64,000 bases of DNA from Prauserella aidingensis. Its GTDB lineage: Bacteria > Actinomycetota > Actinomycetes > Mycobacteriales > Pseudonocardiaceae. Below, piece after piece: positions 59,177 through 64,000 of this stretch (positions within the stretch are counted from its first letter, which is position 1; each line of letters begins with the position of its first letter). Below the pieces are notes generated by a model. It was given only the letters and a program-made list of their open reading frames with translations. It was not told the DNA's origin and ran no database searches. The DNA lies in contig NZ_JAMTCN010000003.1 in the NCBI RefSeq assembly GCF_024171865.1, forward strand, positions 1 to 64,000. The letters are read 5' to 3'. The position numbers and the translations under genes are program-made.

Positions 59177-60395
59177 CGGAGCCCGCACCCGCCGCAGCGG
59201 CGCCGTCGGCGACGGCCCCGCCGACACCCGGTCCACCGGGGTCCGGGTCGCCGACACCCAGCTCGTCGACGTACCGCTGCGGTGGGCCGAACAACGCGGC
59301 ACTGCCGTGCGCCCGCTTGAAGTACAGGTGGGCGTCGTGTTCCCACGTGATGGCGATACCGCCGTGCAACTGGATCATCTCCGCCGCGATGTGCTGCAGG
59401 CTCTCCGAGCAGACGACCTTCGCCACCGCCGCGTCCTCCCCCGCCGGGTCCGAGCCGCCTGCCGCGGACTCGACCGCCGCACGGCAGGCCGACCGCGCGG
59501 TCTCCAACCGGACGAACGCATCGGCCAGCCGGTGTTTGACCGCCTGGAAACTCCCGATCGGCCTGCCGAACTGGCGGCGCTGCAGCGTGTACTCGACCGT
59601 CCGTTCCAGGCCGCGCTCCGCCGCCCCGGTCTGCTCGGCGGCCAGCACGACGACCGCCTCGTTGCGCGCCCGCCGCAACACGTCCGCCGACACCTCCCCG
59701 AGCCGCCTCCCCACGACGTCGGACAACGTGACCGTGGCGAGGCGCCGCAGCGGATCGAGCGCCTCGGCGTCACGGCGGCTCACCCCGGGCGCTGCGCCGT
59801 CCACCTCGTACAGCGCCACCCCGCCGGCGCGGCCCGCCTCGCTCCCGCCGTCGCACGCCAGAACCAGCAACGTGCCCACCTCGTCACCGTCCAGCACGTA
59901 CGACGCTGTGCCTTCCAGCGCGTACGACGCGGCGTCGCCGGCCGCGTTCGACGCGGTGCCGCCGAGACCACCCGGGACGGCGGTGACGGCGGGCCGGTCC
60001 GACCACGTGCCGTCCTCGCCGGTCCACACCACGGCGGCCGGCCCGCTGCCGTCGGCGATGCCCGGCAGCAGCCGCGCACACGCCGCCTCGTCCGCCACCT
60101 CCCGCAGCAGTCGCGCGGCCAGCACCGACGAGCCGAGCAACGGGCTCGGCGTCAACGTGCGGCCCAGCTCGTGAGCCACGACGGCCATCTCCGCGAGCCC
60201 CGCGCCCGCGCCCCCGTAGTCCTCGGGAATCGCCAGGCCCGCGACGCCGATCTGCTCGCACAGCACCGACCACACCGCCGGATCGTGGCCGCCGGGCGAG
60301 GCCATCACGGCGCGGACGTCGGACCGCTTCTCCACCAACCCGCGCACGGCGTCCCGCAGCGCCGCCCGTTCCTCCTCACGCCCGTCAGCCGTCAT
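59163..60395 (-). CDS. Acyl-CoA dehydrogenase (third of three)
   Basis: 410-residue FAD-dependent acyl-CoA dehydrogenase family protein. IPEDYGGAGAGLAEMAVVAH, VEYTLQRRQFGRPIGSFQAV and LHGGIAITWEHDAHLYFKRA are typical. The middle domain is short and the C-terminal 30 residues are Gly/Ala/Pro-rich. ATG at 60395 overlaps the previous gene by 11 nt; GTG at 60401 is an alternative. With its neighbour it may form a heteromeric dehydrogenase, as known for adjacent FadE pairs in steroid-degrading actinobacteria. Confidence 0.88.
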   Translation of the reverse strand: MTADGREEERAALRDAVRGLVEKRSDVRAVMASPGGHDPAVWSVLCEQIGVAGLAIPEDYGGAGAGLAEMAVVAHELGRTLTPSPLLGSSVLAARLLREVADEAACARLLPGIADGSGPAAVVWTGEDGTWSDRPAVTAVPGGLGGTASNAAGDAASYALEGTASYVLDGDEVGTLLVLACDGGSEAGRAGGVALYEVDGAAPGVSRRDAEALDPLRRLATVTLSDVVGRRLGEVSADVLRRARNEAVVVLAAEQTGAAERGLERTVEYTLQRRQFGRPIGSFQAVKHRLADAFVRLETARSACRAAVESAAGGSDPAGEDAAVAKVVCSESLQHIAAEMIQLHGGIAITWEHDAHLYFKRAHGSAALFGPPQRYVDELGVGDPDPGGPGVGGAVADGAAAAGAGSVSGG

Positions 60396-61401
60396 GACCA
60401 CCCCGCACGGCCCGCAACACCCGCGCGCGGTGTTCGTCCGCGGTACCCCACGCGCCCGCCAGCGCGCGGACCTTCGTCAGCCACAGGCCGAGGTCGTGCT
60501 CGGCCGTGTAACCGATCGCACCGTGCACCTGCAGCGACGTGCGGGCCGCGAGGATCGCCGCGCGCGTGGCGGCGACCTTCGCGGCCGACGTGTCCCGCAC
60601 GACCGCCCTCGCCTGCGCACCCGGCACATCGGCACCCGGCACGTCGGCAACGGACGCGAGCGTCACCGCCGCCCCGTCGACGAGCGGCCGCGCCGTCTCC
60701 AGCCGCACCGTGACGTCGGCCAGCAGATGTTTGACCGCCTGGTACTGCCCCACCGGCCTGCCGTACTGCCGCCGCTGCATCGCGTACTCGGTCGCCATGC
60801 CCAACATCCGCCGTGCCGCGCCGACCAGTTGGGCCGACACCCCGAGCACGCCGAACTCGACGGCGTGCGGCCGCGCGGCACCGACCGGCACGCCGTGGCC
60901 GGGTACGGGGAACAGGCCCCGCACCGCGTCGATCGACGGCACCCTGCCGTCCGGGTCCACATCGGACGGAACGCGCGTGACGGTCTCCTCGTCGAGGCGC
61001 AGCACGATGTCCGCCACGTCGGCGTCGAGAGCCCTCGGCACCTCCGGCGGGATCGCCACGGTCGTCATCGCTTCGCCCGCGGCGACGGCGGCGAGCTCGT
61101 CACCACCCAGCAGTCGCGGCGCCACCACGGCCGTCTCCACGACGGGCCCCGGCACCGCGTGATAGCCGCACGCCTCGAGCGCCACGACCGCGTCGGCGGG
61201 TTCGGCGCCCGCTCCCCCGTGTTCCTCCGGCACCAGCAGTCCCCACACCCCGAGGTCGGCCAGCTCCCGCCACAGCTTCCGCCCCGGCTCGCACCGCCGC
61301 TCCGCCCACTCGCGGGCGGCACCGGGGGTGTCGGACCCGGCCAGCAGTTCGTCCAGTGCCGCGGCGAAATCCCGCTGCTCGGGCGACAACGCGAACCTCA
61401 T
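60385..61401 (-). CDS. Acyl-CoA dehydrogenase (second of three)
   Basis: 338 residues, shorter than standard. LLVPEEHGGAGAEPADAVVA and TEYAMQRRQYGRPVGQYQAV identify the family; the C-terminal helix has QVHGAIGYTAEHDLGLWL. The FAD-binding middle domain looks reduced, which is typical of one subunit in alpha2-beta2 acyl-CoA dehydrogenases. ATG at 61401 overlaps the previous stop (ATGA). Confidence 0.88.
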   Translation of the reverse strand: MRFALSPEQRDFAAALDELLAGSDTPGAAREWAERRCEPGRKLWRELADLGVWGLLVPEEHGGAGAEPADAVVALEACGYHAVPGPVVETAVVAPRLLGGDELAAVAAGEAMTTVAIPPEVPRALDADVADIVLRLDEETVTRVPSDVDPDGRVPSIDAVRGLFPVPGHGVPVGAARPHAVEFGVLGVSAQLVGAARRMLGMATEYAMQRRQYGRPVGQYQAVKHLLADVTVRLETARPLVDGAAVTLASVADVPGADVPGAQARAVVRDTSAAKVAATRAAILAARTSLQVHGAIGYTAEHDLGLWLTKVRALAGAWGTADEHRARVLRAVRGGHDG

Positions 61402-62534
61402 CGGCGCTCCTCCCGGGGCAGGCCGAGCACGCGCTCGGCGATCGTGTTGCGCTGGATCTGGTCGGTCCCGCCGTAGATCGGGCCCGCCAGCGAGAACAGG
61501 TAGCCGTCGACCCACGGCGAGGCGACCTCCCCGTCCGCGCCCAGCACGTCGAGTGCGGTCTCGTGCAGTTCGACGTCGACGCCCGACCAGGCCAGCTTGT
61601 TCACGCTCGACTCCGGCCCGAGCCGCTCCCCCTCGGCCAACCGGGTCGCGGTGCCGTAGGTGTAGAGCTGGTACGCGCGGGTGTCGATCCACGCGTCGGC
61701 CACACGCTCCGCCGTCGCCGCGGGTTCACCGCGCTCGCCCCACAGACGCACGAGGCGGTCGGCCGAGGCGAGGAACCGGCCGGGGCTGCGCAGCGACAGG
61801 CCGCGTTCGTTGTTGGCGGTGGTCATCGCCACGCGCCAGCCGTCGCCGGGGTTCCCGATCACGTCCTCGTCGGGCACGAACACCTCGTCGAATAACAGTT
61901 CGGCGAACCCCGGCTCGCCGTCCAGCTGCGGGATCGGGCGCACCGTGACGCCGTCGGCGCGCAGGTCGAGCATCAGGTACGTCAGCCCGCGGTGGCGCTC
62001 CGAATCCGGGTCACTGCGGAAGAGACCGAACGCCCGGTCCGCGAACGCCGCCCGCGAGCTCCACGTCTTCTGTCCCGACACGAGCCAACCCCCGTCGGTA
62101 CGGACCGCCCGACTCCGCAGTGCGGCGATGTCGCTGCCCGCCTCCGGTTCGGACCACGCCTGCGCCCACACCTGCTCACCTCGCGCCATCGCGGGCAGAA
62201 TCCGGTCGCGCTGCTGCGCGGTGCCGTGGGCGAACAGCGTCGGGGCAAGCATGAAGATGCCGTTCTGCCCCACGCGCCCGGGTGCGCCCGCCGCGTAGTA
62301 CTCCTCCTCGAACAACAGCCACTGCAGCAGCGAAGCGTCCCTGCCGGTGTACTCGGCGGGCCAGGTGACGACCGACAGCCGCGCGTCGGCCAGCCGCGCC
62401 TCCCACTCGCGATGGGCCGCGAACCCCTCGGCCGTGTCCATCGACGGCAGGGCGGGCCGGGGCACGTTGTCGGCGAGCCACGCCCGGACCTCGTCGCGGA
62501 AGGCCGCCGACTCCGCATCGATGTCGAGGTCCAT
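61398..62534 (-). CDS. Acyl-CoA dehydrogenase (first of three)
   Basis: 378 residues, standard length. WAQAWSEPEAGSDIAALRSR is the FAD/acyl site, and the C-terminus reads GPIYGGTDQIQRNTIAERVL. The Glu that acts as base in medium-chain dehydrogenases at the Tyr-x-Gly-Thr site is Gly here, as in many FadE proteins that use another Glu. It follows the hydratase gene by 1 nt. Confidence 0.9.
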   Translation of the reverse strand: MDLDIDAESAAFRDEVRAWLADNVPRPALPSMDTAEGFAAHREWEARLADARLSVVTWPAEYTGRDASLLQWLLFEEEYYAAGAPGRVGQNGIFMLAPTLFAHGTAQQRDRILPAMARGEQVWAQAWSEPEAGSDIAALRSRAVRTDGGWLVSGQKTWSSRAAFADRAFGLFRSDPDSERHRGLTYLMLDLRADGVTVRPIPQLDGEPGFAELLFDEVFVPDEDVIGNPGDGWRVAMTTANNERGLSLRSPGRFLASADRLVRLWGERGEPAATAERVADAWIDTRAYQLYTYGTATRLAEGERLGPESSVNKLAWSGVDVELHETALDVLGADGEVASPWVDGYLFSLAGPIYGGTDQIQRNTIAERVLGLPREERR

Positions 62535-62535
62535 G

Positions 62536-63462
62536 TCAGCTCCCCGCGTCGCGCATCGACGTCGCCGTCTGCCCCGCCAGCGGGTCCTCCTGCGTCTCGG
62601 CGTTGTGGGCGTGGGCGAAGTGGTGCAGGCCGAACACCGAGTCCATACCGGAGCGCATGCCCATCAGGTCCTGCGCCTGGTTCACGGCCTTCTTCGCCAG
62701 TGTGAGCCCGAACGCGGGCATCTCGGCGATCGTGTCGGTGAGGCCCGTCGTCGTGTCCTGCAGCTCGTCCCGGGGCACGACGCGGCTGACCATGCCCCAC
62801 TCCTTCGCCCGGTGCGCGTCGAACCGCTGCCCGGTCAGCAGCACCTCCTTGGCGGCGGCGGGTCCGAGCACCCACGGGTGGGCGAAGTACTCGACGCCGG
62901 GGATGCCCATGCGCACCACCGGGTCGGCGAAGAACGCGTCCTCGGAGGCGACGATCAGGTCGCACACCCACGCCAGCATCAGCCCGCCCGCGATGCACGC
63001 GCCCTGGACCGACGCGATCATCGGTTTGGGAATCTCCCGCCAGCGCCGGCACATGCCGAGATACACCTCCGACTCGCGGGCGAACCGTCGATCGCCACCC
63101 TCCCGATCGGTGTGGTCCCACCACAGCACGGCCTTGCGGTCGTAGCTGACGTCCACGTCACGCCCCGGCGAGCTGATGTCGTGTCCCGCGGAGAAGTGTT
63201 TGCCCTCGCCGGCCAACACGATCACCTTCACCTCGGGATCGTCGACGGCACGCGTGAACGCGGCGTCGAGTGCGTAGGTCATCACCGAGTTCTGGGCGTT
63301 GCGGTACTCCGGCCGGTTCATCGTCACCACGGCGACGGCGCCGCGGCGCTCGTAGCGCACGATCTCCTCGCCGGTTCCCCCGGTGCCGTTCCCGTCGGCC
63401 CTGTTCTCGTCGGCCCTGTTCTCGTCGGTCCTGCTCTCGTCGGTCCTGTTCTCGTCGGTCAT
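62536..63462 (-). CDS. Enoyl-CoA hydratase with repetitive N-terminus
   Basis: 308-residue crotonase-fold enzyme that hydrates 2-enoyl-CoA. [32 protein letters not shown] (first oxyanion loop) and [18 protein letters not shown] (second) are clear. The first 25 residues are a Thr/Asp/Glu/Asn/Arg repeat encoded by a 15-bp tandem repeat. The ATG at 63462 overlaps the acyl-CoA ligase stop (ATGA), so the repeat is most likely translated. WWDHTD and a longer insertion near residue 115 set it apart from short ECHs. Confidence 0.9.
   Translation of the reverse strand: MTDENRTDESRTDENRADENRADGNGTGGTGEEIVRYERRGAVAVVTMNRPEYRNAQNSVMTYALDAAFTRAVDDPEVKVIVLAGEGKHFSAGHDISSPGRDVDVSYDRKAVLWWDHTDREGGDRRFARESEVYLGMCRRWREIPKPMIASVQGACIAGGLMLAWVCDLIVASEDAFFADPVVRMGIPGVEYFAHPWVLGPAAAKEVLLTGQRFDAHRAKEWGMVSRVVPRDELQDTTTGLTDTIAEMPAFGLTLAKKAVNQAQDLMGMRSGMDSVFGLHHFAHAHNAETQEDPLAGQTATSMRDAGS
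63398..63462. repeat. 15-bp imperfect tandem repeat at the start of the hydratase gene
   Basis: About four copies of a unit that on the minus strand encodes Thr/Ala-Asp-Glu-Asn/Ser-Arg. Confidence 0.85.
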
Positions 63463-64000
63463 GCCACTTTCTCCTTGCCCAGCAGGCGTTTGAGGACCTT
63501 CCCCGACGCGTTCCGCGGCAGCTCGCCGACGAACTCCACCGAGCGGGGACGTTTGTAGTTGGCGAGCCGCTGCCGGCAGTGTTCGAGCAGCGTCTCCTCG
63601 GACGGCGGTCCGGACGGCGCCGTGTCGGTCGTGACGACGAACGCCTTGCCGACCTCGCCGAGACGCGGGTCGGGCACGCCGACGACCGCGACCTCCGCAA
63701 CACCGTCCACACGGGACAGTTCTTGTTCGATCTCTGCCGGGTAGACGTTGAACCCGCCGCAGATGTACATGTCCTTGAGCCGGTCGGTGATCGACAGGTT
63801 GCCCGCTTCGTCGAGCCGCCCGACGTCGCCGGTGTGCAGCCAGCCGTCGGCGTCGATCGCCTGCGCGGTCGCCTCCGGGTCGTCGAGGTAGCCGCGCATC
63901 ACGTTCGGACCGCGCAGCAACACCTCGTCACGGTCACCGATGCGAACCTCGAACCCGGCGGCTGCGCGGCCGCACGTGCGCGCGATGGTGGCGGGGTCGT
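63459..64000 (-). CDS. Acyl-CoA synthetase, C-terminal part (runs off window)
   Basis: The last 180 or so residues of an AMP-forming acyl-CoA ligase; the gene continues past the right edge. [20 protein letters not shown], then [20 protein letters not shown] and the catalytic Lys in [15 protein letters not shown] are visible. It is the first visible gene of the operon and would activate the substrate for the hydratase and three dehydrogenases. The order resembles fadD3-fadE31-fadE32-fadE33 of steroid ring degradation, but that is only suggestive. Confidence 0.93.
   Translation of the reverse strand, partial: DPATIARTCGRAAAGFEVRIGDRDEVLLRGPNVMRGYLDDPEATAQAIDADGWLHTGDVGRLDEAGNLSITDRLKDMYICGGFNVYPAEIEQELSRVDGVAEVAVVGVPDPRLGEVGKAFVVTTDTAPSGPPSEETLLEHCRQRLANYKRPRSVEFVGELPRNASGKVLKRLLGKEKVA

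Overview
The window is high-GC actinobacterial DNA. Third codon positions are strongly GC-biased, GTG starts are common, ATGA/GTGA stop-start overlaps are frequent, and several families are typical of the group: SARP, PucR, SPW, DUF222-HNH, an Rv1264-like cyclase and the MSMEG_05xx nitrogen-starvation set. The mixture looks most like Pseudonocardiaceae (Saccharomonospora/Amycolatopsis type). That placement is inference; there is no rRNA or other strong taxonomic marker here. No prophage, integrase, IS element or CRISPR array was found.

Left part (1-25 kb) is mostly housekeeping: a cut-off DUF222-HNH gene, a type I phosphomannose isomerase, a divergent MFS/LysR pair, acetyl-CoA thiolase next to methylmalonyl-CoA epimerase, a DivIVA-like coiled-coil protein, UspA, a class III adenylate cyclase, a DEAD-box helicase, a divergent ProA, an M50B-like protease, an AlkA-like glycosylase, oligoribonuclease, tRNA-His, an L,D-transpeptidase, tRNA-Lys, a DAACS transporter with altered sodium-site residues, and a proline catabolic locus (PucR regulator divergent from P5C dehydrogenase and proline dehydrogenase).

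25.8-34.2 kb (minus strand) is an operon-like nine-gene array of the Nit1C / MSMEG_0565-0572 type: small MSMEG_0570 protein, flavoprotein, amidohydrolase, Sll0783-like protein, radical SAM, GNAT-AIR synthase fusion, nitrilase, a second nitrilase whose catalytic Cys and Glu are both Asp, and a glycosyltransferase. Most junctions overlap by 4 nt. The inactive-looking nitrilase copy and the added amidohydrolase are the most distinctive features of the window.

34.4-44.5 kb is regulatory and accessory: a DUF4214-methyltransferase-NBR1-like fusion, a sensor-kinase / degenerate-kinase / response-regulator set, a SARP regulator and a four-gene type VII-secretion-associated group (YbaB-like protein and WXG-like proteins).

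44.6-53.0 kb is a LacI-controlled catabolic locus. The regulator is divergent from an eight-gene operon (BtpA/SgcQ, PfkB kinase, sugar-type ABC transporter, phosphotriesterase-family hydrolase, GATase1-like protein, TenA-like protein). Two matching 12-bp operator-like sites flank the intergenic region. The substrate is unknown and the enzyme combination is unusual.

53-64 kb holds a PPOX protein with an 18-bp tandem repeat upstream, an AT-richer gene-free stretch, a secreted lysozyme-like protein, a SAV2177-type methyltransferase, a CYTH-CHAD protein, an aldo/keto reductase and an acyl-CoA degradation operon (FadD, enoyl-CoA hydratase, three acyl-CoA dehydrogenases) running off the right edge. 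Strong perfect hairpins separate many convergent gene pairs.
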